A DNA stretch of 64,000 nt from VRUE01 sp963715625 (lineage in GTDB: Bacteria > Actinomycetota > Thermoleophilia > Solirubrobacterales > 70-9), in NCBI GenBank assembly GCA_963715625.1, contig OY970260.1, positions 930,001 to 994,000 on the forward strand, in the 5' to 3' direction. Within the stretch, counting starts at the first letter, position 1. Each line of letters opens with the position of its first letter. The notes below the pieces were generated by a model. The model was not told where the DNA came from. It saw only the letters and a program-made list of their open reading frames with translations, and did no database searches. Positions 16,247-24,651 of this stretch are shown in pieces. A program made the position numbers and the translations under genes.

Positions 16247-16804
16247 TTGCGCAACAACAGGCAGAAACTCAAGCTGGGCATTGCTACAGGGCTGGCGCTT
16301 TCGGCGCTCGCTTTGACGCCGGGGGCCGCATCGGCCGCTTGCGACGGTGGCGGGGTCTCGTCGGCGGAAGTGGACATCTGCACTCCCACAGCCAAAGGGC
16401 GGCTACTCGAAAACGGGATGCTCGTCCCCCCCAAGTCCGCTCCCCCGAAGGTCAAGGCCGTGATCGCCGCGGCCAACAAGATCCGCACCAAGCCCTACAT
16501 CTTCGGCGGCGGCCACGCTCGCTGGTGGGACCGGGGGTACGACTGCTCCGGCTCGGTCAGCTATGCGCTGCACGGAGGCGACTTCCTCGAAAGCCCGCTG
16601 CCGTCGGGCCCGATGGCGAAGCTGGGCCTGCCCGGCGAAGGCCGCTGGATCACGGTCTACTCCAACCCCGGCCACGCCTACGCGGTGATAGCCGGCTTCC
16701 GCTGGGACACCTCCGGCAACACCGACGGGTCCACCGGGCCGAGCTGGCACGAAGACCTGCGCACTCCCGCCGGCTTCGTCGCCCGCCACCCCGCCGGCTA
16801 CTGA
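16247..16804 (+). CDS. Secreted NlpC/P60-like cell-wall hydrolase
   Basis: The 185-aa product starts at a TTG (16247) with a perfect GAAGGAG six bases upstream. Residues 1-30 are a classical signal peptide (LKLGIATGLALSALALTPGAASAA). The mature part carries the GGGHARWWDRGYDCSGSV motif with the presumed catalytic Cys and a GHAYAVIAG stretch with the presumed His, as in C40-family peptidases. It should act outside the cytoplasm on peptidoglycan. Expression is controlled by the c-di-AMP riboswitch just upstream, linking cell-wall turnover to that signal. It is a paralog of the partial gene at the left edge and is followed by a terminator hairpin. Confidence 0.8.
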   Translation: MRNNRQKLKLGIATGLALSALALTPGAASAACDGGGVSSAEVDICTPTAKGRLLENGMLVPPKSAPPKVKAVIAAANKIRTKPYIFGGGHARWWDRGYDCSGSVSYALHGGDFLESPLPSGPMAKLGLPGEGRWITVYSNPGHAYAVIAGFRWDTSGNTDGSTGPSWHEDLRTPAGFVARHPAGY

Positions 16805-16825
16805 GCCTCAGGCAGGGCAGTGCTC

Positions 16826-16849
16826 CGCCCCGGCCAACCGGCCGGGGCG
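16826..16849. terminator. GC-rich hairpin after NlpC/P60-like gene
   Basis: A ten-base-pair stem (CGCCCCGGCC/GGCCGGGGCG) with loop AACC lies 22 bases after the stop codon and is followed by a modest T-containing stretch. It is the probable terminator of the riboswitch-controlled gene. Confidence 0.65.
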
Positions 16850-16916
16850 AGATTGTCCTTGCTTTCCTCAACCGCTCGGATAACGTTTTCGTGTAACTGC
16901 TACACCCGACATCCGC

Positions 16917-17906
16917 TTGGTCAGCCTCACCAAGCATTACGGCGAGGTGGTGGCGGTTGCGGGAATTGACCTCGAGATCGAGGCCGGCGAGTTCTTCACG
17001 ATGCTCGGGCCCTCGGGCTCGGGGAAGACGACGACGCTGCGGATGATCGCCGGCTTCGAGGATCCGAGCAGCGGCACGATCGAGCTTGCGGGCGAGGACG
17101 TGAGCGGCGTTCCTCCCTTCGACCGCGCGATCAACACCGTCTTCCAGGACTACGCCCTCTTCCCCCACATGAGCGTCGGCGAGAACGTCGCCTACGGCCT
17201 GCGCGTCGCCAGGGTCGCCAGGGGCGAGCGCACTCGCCGCGGCGAGGAGGCGCTGGAGATGGTGCGCCTGCCGGGCTACGCCGACCGCAAGCCCGGCGAG
17301 CTCTCCGGCGGGCAGCGCCAGCGCGTCGCCCTGGCCCGGGCGATCGTCAACCGGCCCAGGGTGCTCCTCCTCGACGAGCCGCTCGGCGCCCTCGACCTGA
17401 AGCTGCGCGAGCAGATGCAGGTGGAGCTGAAGGCGATCCAGGGCGAGGTCGGCATCACCTTCGTCTACGTCACCCACGACCAGGACGAGGCGCTGACGAT
17501 GAGCGACCGCATCGCCGTCTTCAACCAGGGCCGGATCGAGCAGGTCAGCCCGCCGGTCGAGCTCTACGAGCGCCCCGCCACCGAGTTCGTCGCCGGCTTC
17601 GTCGGCGTCTCCAACCTGCTCGAGCGCGACGGCTCGCGCTTCACGATCCGCCCCGAGAAGATCCGGCTGGTCAACCCGGCCGCGCCGCCGAACGGCCTGC
17701 GGACCGAGCGCGGGCGCGTCGCCGCCGTCGCCTACGCGGGGATGATCACCCGCTACACCGTCGACCTCGACGCGGGCGGAGAGCTTCAACTCGTACGACA
17801 AAACGTGGAAGGCACGTCGGCAGACGCTGCCTCCGAGCAGGGGAGGGAGGTACTGGTGGGCTGGCGCCCGGAGCACACGGTCGCAGTCCAAAGCAGTTCG
17901 AGATAG
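16917..17906 (+). CDS. potA: Spermidine/putrescine ABC transporter ATPase
   Basis: The 329-aa ATPase has Walker A GPSGSGKTTT, Q-loop VFQDYALFPHM, signature LSGGQRQRVALA, Walker B VLLLDEPLGALD and switch His YVTHD, followed by a TOBE domain. Together with the binding protein and two permeases downstream it forms a PotABCD polyamine importer. In-frame upstream only TTG 16917 is usable before the stop at 16881, and no Shine-Dalgarno is visible, so this message may be leaderless or start at an unusual codon. It lies 11 bases before potD. Confidence 0.85.
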   Translation: MVSLTKHYGEVVAVAGIDLEIEAGEFFTMLGPSGSGKTTTLRMIAGFEDPSSGTIELAGEDVSGVPPFDRAINTVFQDYALFPHMSVGENVAYGLRVARVARGERTRRGEEALEMVRLPGYADRKPGELSGGQRQRVALARAIVNRPRVLLLDEPLGALDLKLREQMQVELKAIQGEVGITFVYVTHDQDEALTMSDRIAVFNQGRIEQVSPPVELYERPATEFVAGFVGVSNLLERDGSRFTIRPEKIRLVNPAAPPNGLRTERGRVAAVAYAGMITRYTVDLDAGGELQLVRQNVEGTSADAASEQGREVLVGWRPEHTVAVQSSSR

Positions 17907-17917
17907 AGGAGGAACAC

Positions 17918-19105
17918 GTGAGAAGGCGACACGAAAATCCAGCACGCACGGCCTGGCTGATCGTCGGGGGGGTGCTGGCGATCATGCTGCTCTTCGCCGG
18001 CTGCGGCTCCAGCGACGACACCACCACCGGCGAGGAACTGCAGCAGCTCGGCAAGGGAGAGGGTCAGGTCGACCTGATCTCCTGGGCGGGCTACGTCGAA
18101 CCCGAATGGACCAAGCCGTTCGAACAGAAGACCGGCTGCAAGGTCAACAACAAGGTCGCCGGCACCTCCGACGAAATGGTCCAGCTGATGCGGACCGGCG
18201 AATACGACGGGGTCTCCGCCTCGGGCAACGCCACTGCCCGGCTGGTCGAAGGCAACGACGTCAACCCGGTCAACGTCAGCCTCGTCCCCAACTACAAGAC
18301 CGTCTTCTCCGACCTCAAGAACCAGCCGTACAACACCTTCGACGGCCAGTCATACGGCATACCCCATGGCCGCGGAGCAAACCTGCTGATGTGGGACAGC
18401 GACTCGGTGCAGCCCAAACCGAAATCCTGGAACGTCACGCTCGACCCCGAAGTTGCCTCCAAGTACAAGGGCAAGATCAGCCAGTACGACGACCCGATGT
18501 CGATCGCGGAAGCGGCGGTCTACCTGAAGGCGCACAACCCCGACCTCGGGATCGAAGATCCCTACGAGCTGAACGAAGAACAGTTCGAAGCAGCGGTGCA
18601 GCTGATGAAAGAACAGCGGCCACTGGTGGGCGAATACTGGTCGGAAGCCGAAAAGCAGATCTCGTCCTTCGCTGGCGGCGACAGTCAGGTCGGCACGACG
18701 TGGCAGTACCAGTACTTCCTGCTCAAGGAAGAAGGCGAGCCAGTGGCGGCCAGCCCGGCGAGCCAGGGCTTCCTCCCCGAAGAGGGCGCGACTGGATGGT
18801 CCGACACCTGGATGATCAGCTCCGAAGCTGCGCATCCCAATTGCATGTACATGTGGATGAACTGGATCATCGAACCGAAGGCGAACGCCCAGGTGGCGGA
18901 ATACTTCGGCGAGGCGCCGGCCCAGGAAATGGCATGCGAGAAAACCGCAAATCCGAACTTCTGCGCTGAATACCACGCGGAAGAACCCAATTTCTGGAAA
19001 CGCGTCTACTACTGGAAGACCCCGCTCACCGACTGCGGCAACGGGTCCGAAGACTGCAAGGACTACAACGACTGGGTCCAGGCCTGGACCTCGATCAAGG
19101 GTTGA
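17918..19105 (+). CDS. potD: Spermidine/putrescine-binding lipoprotein
   Basis: The 395-aa protein is a lipoprotein: basic N-terminus, hydrophobic helix and lipobox LFAGC near residue 29. The mature part has the PotD/type 2 periplasmic-binding pattern (LISWAGYVEPEWTKPFEQKTGC, YDGVSASGN, PHGRGANLLMWD, WSDTWMIS). It captures polyamines outside the membrane and delivers them to PotBC. GTG at 17918 follows GAGGAGGAAC. It lies between potA and potB, an order common in actinobacteria. Paired cysteines near the C-terminus (DCGNGSEDCKD) may form a disulfide. Confidence 0.85.
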   Translation: MRRRHENPARTAWLIVGGVLAIMLLFAGCGSSDDTTTGEELQQLGKGEGQVDLISWAGYVEPEWTKPFEQKTGCKVNNKVAGTSDEMVQLMRTGEYDGVSASGNATARLVEGNDVNPVNVSLVPNYKTVFSDLKNQPYNTFDGQSYGIPHGRGANLLMWDSDSVQPKPKSWNVTLDPEVASKYKGKISQYDDPMSIAEAAVYLKAHNPDLGIEDPYELNEEQFEAAVQLMKEQRPLVGEYWSEAEKQISSFAGGDSQVGTTWQYQYFLLKEEGEPVAASPASQGFLPEEGATGWSDTWMISSEAAHPNCMYMWMNWIIEPKANAQVAEYFGEAPAQEMACEKTANPNFCAEYHAEEPNFWKRVYYWKTPLTDCGNGSEDCKDYNDWVQAWTSIKG

Positions 19106-19957
19106 GCCGCAGGCTCGCCAACCTGTTCCACGGGCGCCCCCGCCTTCAGGTGGGGGCGCTCCTGGCGGGCCCCGCCGGCTGGCTGGTCGTCGGCTACCTC
19201 GGCTCGCTAGCCCTCCTCCTCGTCGCCTCGCTGTGGTCGGTCAACGCCGTCAGCGGCGAGCTCGAAGAAAAGCCTCGGCTTGGAAAACTTCGAAATTCTC
19301 TTCGACGAACCGGTCTACCGCGACATCATCGGTCGCACGGTCCTGATCGCGGCCCTGGTCACGCTCACCAACGCCGTCCTCGCCTTCCCGATCGCCTTCT
19401 ACATGGCCAAGGTGGCGAGCCGCCGCGGCAAGGCGATCCTCGTCGTCGCGGTGCTGATCCCGCTCTGGTCGAGCTACCTGGTCAAGGTCCTCTCCTGGCG
19501 CAACATGATCGGAGGTGGCGGGCTGATCGATTGGGTCCTGGAGCCGCTCGGCCTCAGCGGGCCCGGCTACGGCAATGCCGCGGTCTGGCTGGTGATGAGC
19601 TACCTCTGGCTGCCGTACATGATCCTGCCGATCTTCGCCGGGCTGGTGCGCATCCCCGACTCGCTGATCAGCGCCTCCGAGGATCTCGGCGCCAGACCCT
19701 TCGCCACGTTCCGCCGGGTGATCCTGCCGCTCTCCTTCCCCGCCGTCGTCGCCGGCTCGATCTTCACCTTTGCCCTCACCCTCGGCGACTACATCACACC
19801 CAGGCTGGTCTCCAACAACCAGTTCATCGGCAATGTCGTCTTCAACAACATCTCCAACAACCTGCCCTTCGCCGCGGCCCTGGCGCTGGTGCCGATCGTG
19901 GTGATGGTCGGCTACCTGCTCGTCGCGCGAAAGCTCGGCGCCTTCGAGCACGTATAG
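19102..19957 (+). pseudogene. potB: Polyamine ABC permease interrupted by +1 frameshift
   Basis: The start is a TTG overlapping the potD stop (TTGA). The first ~56 codons encode the cytoplasmic N-terminus and first membrane helix (GWLVVGYLGSLALLLVASLW). The remainder, in another frame from 19271, encodes the rest of a PotB/PotH permease with the EAA-loop-like SASEDLGARPFATFRRVILP. The two frames join at an A-run (19268-19271); removing one A gives a continuous 284-aa permease of normal length reading EESLGLENFEILF. It may be a sequencing error, a recent mutation or a slippery site. The surrounding pot genes are intact, which favours error. Confidence 0.75.
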
Positions 19958-19964
19958 GAGAACG

Positions 19965-20825
19965 GTGAGGCTCTCGAGACGATCCACGATCCTGCTTCGC
20001 GTCGCCGTCGGCGCGGGGCTCGCATTCATCTACATCCCGCTGATCGTCCTTGGGATCTACGCGTTCAACTCGAGCAAGATCCTCGAATGGCCGCCACCCG
20101 GCTTCACCTTCGAGTGGTTCCCGAAGGCGATCGAGAGCACGGCACGCGACGCCTTCTGGACCTCGATCAAAGTCGGGCTCGCCGCCACCGCGATCGCCCT
20201 GGTGCTGGGGACGCTCGCGTCGCTGGCCGTCGCCCGGCACCGCTTCTTCGGCCGCGAGACGATCTCCTTCCTCGTCATCCTGCCGATCGCCCTGCCGGGG
20301 ATCGTGACCGGGGTGGCGCTCAACAACACCTTCACCCAGGTCTTCGGCATCGACCTCTCGCTGTTCACCGTGATCGTCGCCCACGCCACCTTCTGCATCG
20401 TCGTCGTCTACAACAACTCGATCGCACGGCTGCGCAGGATGTCCTCCTCTTTCGAGGAGGCCTCAGCCGACCTCGGCGCCAACACCTGGCAGACCTTCCG
20501 CTACGTCACGCTCCCCAACATGCGTTCGGCGCTGGGCGCCGGCGGCCTGCTCGCCTTCGGCCTCTCCTTCGACGAGATCATCGTCACCACGTTCACGATC
20601 GGAGCCGGAGAACAGACTCTCCCCTACTGGATCTTCAGCAATCTCTTCCGCGCCCAGGAGCGCCCGATCGTCAACGCCGTCGCGGTGATCGTCGTGCTGA
20701 TCTCGATCGTCCCCGTCTACCTCGCCCACCGCCTCACCCGGGAAGAGGAGGGCGAGACGGCGGCCGTCCGCGGCGGCCGCATCGAGGGCGGCGGGGTGGA
20801 GACCGAGGCAACCGCGGTGCCCTGA
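19965..20825 (+). CDS. potC: Polyamine ABC transporter permease
   Basis: The 286-aa membrane protein has six predicted helices and the EAA loop (SFEEASADLGANTWQTFRYV) that contacts the ATPase. The GTG at 19965 is preceded by AGGAG. It is the fourth gene of the potA-potD-potB-potC cluster, seven bases after potB. Residues IYAFNSSKILEWPPPGFTFEWF match the first periplasmic loop of PotC/PotI permeases. A hydrophilic Gly/Glu-rich tail of about 25 residues follows the last helix. Confidence 0.85.
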   Translation: MRLSRRSTILLRVAVGAGLAFIYIPLIVLGIYAFNSSKILEWPPPGFTFEWFPKAIESTARDAFWTSIKVGLAATAIALVLGTLASLAVARHRFFGRETISFLVILPIALPGIVTGVALNNTFTQVFGIDLSLFTVIVAHATFCIVVVYNNSIARLRRMSSSFEEASADLGANTWQTFRYVTLPNMRSALGAGGLLAFGLSFDEIIVTTFTIGAGEQTLPYWIFSNLFRAQERPIVNAVAVIVVLISIVPVYLAHRLTREEEGETAAVRGGRIEGGGVETEATAVP

Positions 20826-20835
20826 CGGCGGCTGG

Positions 20836-21228
20836 CTACGCCTCGGGCTCGGGGGCCACGTCCAGCATCGCCTCGACCGCGGCGACGAACTCCCCGGCAC
20901 CTTCGACGTAGTGCTCGGCCTCCCCCGGAGGCGGGGTCACCGCTTCGTAGTCGGCGCCCTCACGCGCGGTCTGGGCATGCTGAGAAAGCCTGTAGAGCGC
21001 GTCGTCGAAGGCGTCGGTCATCACGTAGCGCTCCCGGAAGAGGTTCCAGGTGCCGCGATGGGTGCGGGCGTGCTCTTCGTCCTCCGAGAGAGCCGCGCGC
21101 GCGGCATAGAGCATCGCGTAGTAGGCGGCGCTGACCGAGAGGTCGCGATCGCCGGCCGCGAGCGCGTGCCGGGCACCGCGGAGGCGGTCGCGGGCGGAGG
21201 CCATGAACTCGGTCGAGCGCGGGCTCAT
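20836..21228 (-). CDS. HEPN-domain toxin candidate
   Basis: The 130-aa all-helical protein has the HEPN/UPF0332 pattern: SARDRLRGARHAL, DLSVSAAYYAMLYAARAAL, then ARTHRGTWNLFRERYV, where an Arg and His lie in the place of the usual HEPN RNase signature. It starts at an ATG overlapping the stop of the upstream nucleotidyltransferase gene (ATGA), the standard order of HEPN/MNT toxin-antitoxin modules. In studied systems HEPN is an RNase toxin and MNT silences it by adding AMP to the HEPN protein. It converges with potC across a 10-base gap. Confidence 0.75.
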   Translation of the reverse strand: MSPRSTEFMASARDRLRGARHALAAGDRDLSVSAAYYAMLYAARAALSEDEEHARTHRGTWNLFRERYVMTDAFDDALYRLSQHAQTAREGADYEAVTPPPGEAEHYVEGAGEFVAAVEAMLDVAPEPEA

Positions 21229-21665
21229 CGGGCGAGCGCTCCGAACGACTCCTCCAGGGCGCTGCCGGCGAGGACCAGCTTGTCGCGGTCCACCTCCTGG
21301 GCGAAGAAGCTGCGGATCTGGCGGCGGTCCCGCAGCCGCGCGGTGTCCCAGACGAGGACCGAGTACCAGACCGGGCTGTCGCCCTCGGCGACCGCTGCCT
21401 CTTCGACGGGCTGGAGCACCTCCCGGCCGAAGGCCACGGCGTCGCGAGAGGGGTCGACGATCACGATCAGGTCGATGTCTGAGCGCCGGTCGGGGTCGGT
21501 CTCTCCCGGGTCGGCCTCCCCGCGGGCCCGGGAGCCGTAGAGCCACACGGCGCGCAGATCCTCCCCCAGCTCCCTGCGCAGCCAGGCCACGAGGCGCTGC
21601 AGGACCCGGCGCTCCACCTCGGAGAGCGCCGCCGCATCCAGCACATCGTCGAGCTGAGGGGTCAT
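21225..21665 (-). CDS. MNT-type nucleotidyltransferase (antitoxin of HEPN pair)
   Basis: The 146-aa protein has the minimal nucleotidyltransferase signature GSRARGEAD followed by RSDIDLIVIV, supplying the metal-binding Asp-x-Asp, and an SVLVWDTARL strand carrying the third acidic position. Minimal NTases of this type pair with HEPN toxins and inactivate them by AMP transfer. It is the first gene of a two-gene operon with a four-base ATGA overlap. Only 45 bases separate it from the divergent protease gene, so the promoters must be compact. Confidence 0.8.
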   Translation of the reverse strand: MTPQLDDVLDAAALSEVERRVLQRLVAWLRRELGEDLRAVWLYGSRARGEADPGETDPDRRSDIDLIVIVDPSRDAVAFGREVLQPVEEAAVAEGDSPVWYSVLVWDTARLRDRRQIRSFFAQEVDRDKLVLAGSALEESFGALAR

Positions 21666-21710
21666 CGGCTCAGCATAGGCCGAAGCGCGGAGGATCGACG
21701 ACGCACTGAA

Positions 21711-22628
21711 ATGGAGGCAAACTTCACGGTCGTGACTCAACCCTTTGCTCCGACTGCCGATGAAGCGACGGTGAAGACGTTGCCCGCAAAGATCGGCGCC
21801 CCGCTGGCGACGCTTTTCGCGTTGGCGCTGATCGGCGCCCTCGCGATCGGGCCCGTGCCTCCGGCGTCCGGCCAGCCGAGCGCGGGAGCCTCGGTGGTCG
21901 GTGGCAGGGCGGCCGCGCCGGGGCAGTTCCCCTGGATGGCGTTCGTGGTCAACGTCCAGGAAGAAGGGACCCTCGCCTGCAGCGGAACGGTGATCGCCCC
22001 CAGGGTCGTCCTGACCGCCGCCCACTGCGTCGTCAACGCGCAGAGAGACGGGGTCAACGACTCCACCGGATACAGGGTCGTCACCGGCGTGGTCAACTGG
22101 ACAGACCTCGCTGGCCAGGTTTCGGAAGTCACCCAGCTGATCCCCTATCCGAAGTGGGGCAAGTGGGGCAGCGACGACCCGCGCTACGAATTCGGCGACG
22201 CCGCCCTGCTCGTCCTCAGCGCCCCGGTGACGGCGCCGCCGATACAGCTCGCCAAGCCCGGCGACACCCGCTTCCTCCGGGTCGGTGCGCACGCGAGGGT
22301 CGCGGGATGGGGCCAGACCTACTACGAGCAGGAAGGGTTCACCGAATCGCTGATGTGGGCCAAGACCGTCGTCGAGAGCTCCCGCTGCGAAGGCCTCTGG
22401 GGCCGGATCTGCGCGATCGACTTCCCCAGAGCCGCGTCCTCGGTGTGCCACGGAGACTCGGGCGGCCCCATCTTCGTCTTCGACCGCAAGCGGGGCTGGC
22501 TCGAGATCGGCATCACCGAGGCGGTGCTCTACAAGTGCACGACGCACCGCCCCCAGTTCTTCACCCGGGTCAACGTGCTCCGCAAGTGGATCGACCGCCG
22601 GGTCCAGAAGGTCGAAGCGACCCCCTGA
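21711..22628 (+). CDS. Secreted trypsin-like serine protease (S1A)
   Basis: The 305-aa protein has a membrane-spanning signal segment (residues about 25-50), then VVGGRAAAPGQFPWMAF, the activation-site-like N-terminus of trypsins. The catalytic triad is readable: His in LTAAHC, Asp in FGDAALLVL and Ser in CHGDSGGP. Cysteines around these motifs match conserved disulfides. It is exported and cleaves proteins outside the cell; the specificity pocket cannot be assigned confidently. The ATG at 21711 gives a long n-region, and a GTG at about 21771 would give a more usual signal peptide. It converges with the carboxylase gene. Confidence 0.85.
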   Translation: MEANFTVVTQPFAPTADEATVKTLPAKIGAPLATLFALALIGALAIGPVPPASGQPSAGASVVGGRAAAPGQFPWMAFVVNVQEEGTLACSGTVIAPRVVLTAAHCVVNAQRDGVNDSTGYRVVTGVVNWTDLAGQVSEVTQLIPYPKWGKWGSDDPRYEFGDAALLVLSAPVTAPPIQLAKPGDTRFLRVGAHARVAGWGQTYYEQEGFTESLMWAKTVVESSRCEGLWGRICAIDFPRAASSVCHGDSGGPIFVFDRKRGWLEIGITEAVLYKCTTHRPQFFTRVNVLRKWIDRRVQKVEATP

Positions 22629-22635
22629 TCCCGCC

Positions 22636-24204
22636 CTACAGCGGGATGTTGCCGTGCTTGCGCTTCGGCTGCGCCACCCGCTTGGTCTGCAGCATCCGCA
22701 GCGCCCGGATCAGCTTCGGGCGGGTCTGGCGGGGCTCGATCACGTCGTCGATGTAGCCGCGCTCGGCTGCCGAGTAGGGGTTGGCGAAGTGGGCCTTGTA
22801 GTCGTCGATCAGCTTCTGGCGGCGCTCGTCGGGGGTCGGCGAGGAGGAGATGTCCTTGCGGTAGATGATGTTGACCGCGCCCTCGGGGCCCATCACCGCG
22901 ACCTCGGCGGTCGGCCAGGCGACGTTGAAGTCGGCCAGCATGTGCTTGGAGTTCATCACGTCGTAGGCGCCGCCGTAGGCCTTGCGGGTGACGACGGTGA
23001 GCTTCGGCACGGTCGCCTCGGTGAAGGCGTAGAGCAGCTTGGCGCCGTGGCGGATGATCCCGTTCCACTCCTGGTCGGTGCCGGGCAGGAAGCCGGGCAC
23101 GTCGGTGAAGGTGAGGATCGGGACGTTGTAGGCGTCGCAGGTGCGGACGAAGCGAGCCGCCTTCTCGGAGGCCTCGATGTCGAGCACGCCGGCGAGGAAG
23201 GCGGGCTGGTTGCCGACGATGCCGATCGGGAAGCCGTCCAGGCGCGAGAAGCCGCAGACGATGTTCTTGGCGAAGTGCTCGTGGACCTCGAAGAACTCGC
23301 CGTCGTCGACGACGCGGGAGATCACCTCGCGCATGTCGTAGGGCTTTGAGGGGTCGTCGGGGACGAGCGTGTCGAGGTCGGCGTCTTCGCGCTCGGGGTC
23401 GTCGTCGGGCTCGAAGCGGGGTGGCGCCTCGAGGTTGTTCGAGGGCAGGAAGCCCATCAGGTAGCGCACGTCCTCGAGGCAGCTCTCCTCATCCTCGGAG
23501 GCGAAGTGGGCGACCCCCGACTTCGAGTTGTGGCTCATCGCACCGCCCAGCTCCTCGAACTCGACCTCCTCCCCGGTCACCGTCTTGATCACTTCCGGCC
23601 CGGTGATGAACATGTGCGAGGTCTCCTTGACCATGAAGATGAAGTCGGTCATCGCCGGCGAGTAGACGGCGCCGCCGGCACAGGGGCCCATGATCAGGCT
23701 GATCTGCGGGATCACGCCCGAGCACTGCACGTTGCGGACGAAGACGTCGCCGTAGGCGCCGAGCGAGACGACGCCCTCCTGGATGCGGGCGCCGCCGGAG
23801 TCGTTGATGCCGATGACGGGCGCGCCGACCTGGGTGGCGAGGTCCATCACCTTACACATCTTCTCCGCCATCACCTCGCCGAGGCTGCCGCCGAAGACCG
23901 TGAAGTCCTGCGAGAAGACGAAGACGGTGCGGCCGTCGATCGTGCCGTGGCCGGTGACGACCGCGTCGCCCCAGGGCCGTTTCTTCTGCATCTCGAAGTC
24001 GTAGGTGCGGTGGCGGACGAAGGTGTCGAGCTCCTCGAAGGAGCCCGGGTCGAGCAGCTTCTCGACCCGCTCGCGAGCGGTCATCTTGCCCTTCGCGTGC
24101 TGCTTCTCCACCGCCTCCTCGGAGGCCGAGTGGATCGCTTCCTCCCGCAGCTCCCGCAGGTAGGCGAGCTTCTCCTCGTGGGTGATCGGATTCTTCTCTC
24201 GCAT
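22636..24204 (-). CDS. pccB: Acyl-CoA (propionyl-CoA) carboxylase beta subunit
   Basis: The 522-aa carboxyltransferase subunit has the crotonase-like double domain: GDAVVTGHGTIDGR, SQDFTVFGGSLGE, NDSGGARIQEGV, MGPCAGGAVYSPA in the N half, and FPIGIVGNQPAFLAGVLDI, FTDVPGFLPGTDQEW, KAYGGAYDVMNSK in the C half. It matches PccB/AccD5-type subunits, which with a biotinylated alpha subunit carboxylate propionyl-CoA to methylmalonyl-CoA. The alpha subunit is not in this window. The mutase at 26340-27965 handles the next step, so both probably serve propionate and odd-chain degradation. A weak hairpin (ATCCCGC/GCGGGAT) overlaps its stop. Confidence 0.85.
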   Translation of the reverse strand: MREKNPITHEEKLAYLRELREEAIHSASEEAVEKQHAKGKMTARERVEKLLDPGSFEELDTFVRHRTYDFEMQKKRPWGDAVVTGHGTIDGRTVFVFSQDFTVFGGSLGEVMAEKMCKVMDLATQVGAPVIGINDSGGARIQEGVVSLGAYGDVFVRNVQCSGVIPQISLIMGPCAGGAVYSPAMTDFIFMVKETSHMFITGPEVIKTVTGEEVEFEELGGAMSHNSKSGVAHFASEDEESCLEDVRYLMGFLPSNNLEAPPRFEPDDDPEREDADLDTLVPDDPSKPYDMREVISRVVDDGEFFEVHEHFAKNIVCGFSRLDGFPIGIVGNQPAFLAGVLDIEASEKAARFVRTCDAYNVPILTFTDVPGFLPGTDQEWNGIIRHGAKLLYAFTEATVPKLTVVTRKAYGGAYDVMNSKHMLADFNVAWPTAEVAVMGPEGAVNIIYRKDISSSPTPDERRQKLIDDYKAHFANPYSAAERGYIDDVIEPRQTRPKLIRALRMLQTKRVAQPKRKHGNIPL

Positions 24205-24270
24205 CGAGCGCGGGAGTCTATTTGCCCGTGGCCGGGAAGGGTACGATACCTAATCAGATATCATAGTGGC

Positions 24271-24585
24271 GTGGATTCGCCTCAAACGCTACTTCGCCAA
24301 ATGCGATCGGCCGCCGGTCTGTCGCAGCGTGCCCTCGCCAAGCGGGCCGGTACGTCGCAGCCCGCAATCGCCCGCTACGAGCGCGGTCTCGCCACCCCGT
24401 CGTGGGGAACGTTGCAGCGGCTCGCGGCGGCCTGCGGACAGCGGCTTCGCCTCGTCGCCGAGCCGACGGTCGACCCCCACGACGTCGAGCTGGCGATGCG
24501 CCTGCTGGAGCTCACCCCCGCGCAGCGGCTGCGAGCCCTCTCACGCTACGCCCGCCTGCACGACGTCACGGGAGCGAAAGGCTGA
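24271..24585 (+). CDS. XRE-family helix-turn-helix regulator
   Basis: The 104-aa protein has an HTH_3 domain (LRQMRSAAGLSQRALAKRAG, TSQPAIARYERG, TPSWGTLQRLAAACG) filling residues 6-60 and a short helical tail (VELAMRLLELTPAQRLRALS) that may dimerise or bind a partner. GTG 24271 is the chosen start; an ATG ten codons later would cut the first helix. Upstream, GATACCTAATCAGATATC (24246-24263) contains inverted GATA/TATC and is an operator or -10 candidate. No toxin partner is adjacent, so it is either an orphan antitoxin-like repressor or a stand-alone regulator. Confidence 0.75.
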   Translation: MDSPQTLLRQMRSAAGLSQRALAKRAGTSQPAIARYERGLATPSWGTLQRLAAACGQRLRLVAEPTVDPHDVELAMRLLELTPAQRLRALSRYARLHDVTGAKG

Positions 24586-24603
24586 AGGGACCTGTCAAAA
24601 CGA

Positions 24604-24631
24604 CGCAGGGCCCGCCGAGGCGGGCCCTGCG
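24604..24631. terminator. Bidirectional terminator hairpin
   Basis: A perfect 13-bp stem (CGCAGGGCCCGCC paired with GGCGGGCCCTGCG, loop GA) lies between the stops of two convergent genes (24585 and 24652). Position and symmetry suit termination from both sides. Confidence 0.75.
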
Positions 24632-24651
24632 AACGCCAGTCAGGGGGCAAC

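Noticed and set aside
22625..22655. Hairpin ATCCCGC/GCGGGAT between the protease and carboxylase genes considered as one of the palindrome series
   Set aside because: Only seven-base arms; it fits an ordinary short terminator overlapping a stop codon.
24604..24631. 13-bp hairpin considered as a mobile palindrome
   Set aside because: Its place between convergent genes and small loop suit an ordinary terminator, and no related copy was seen.
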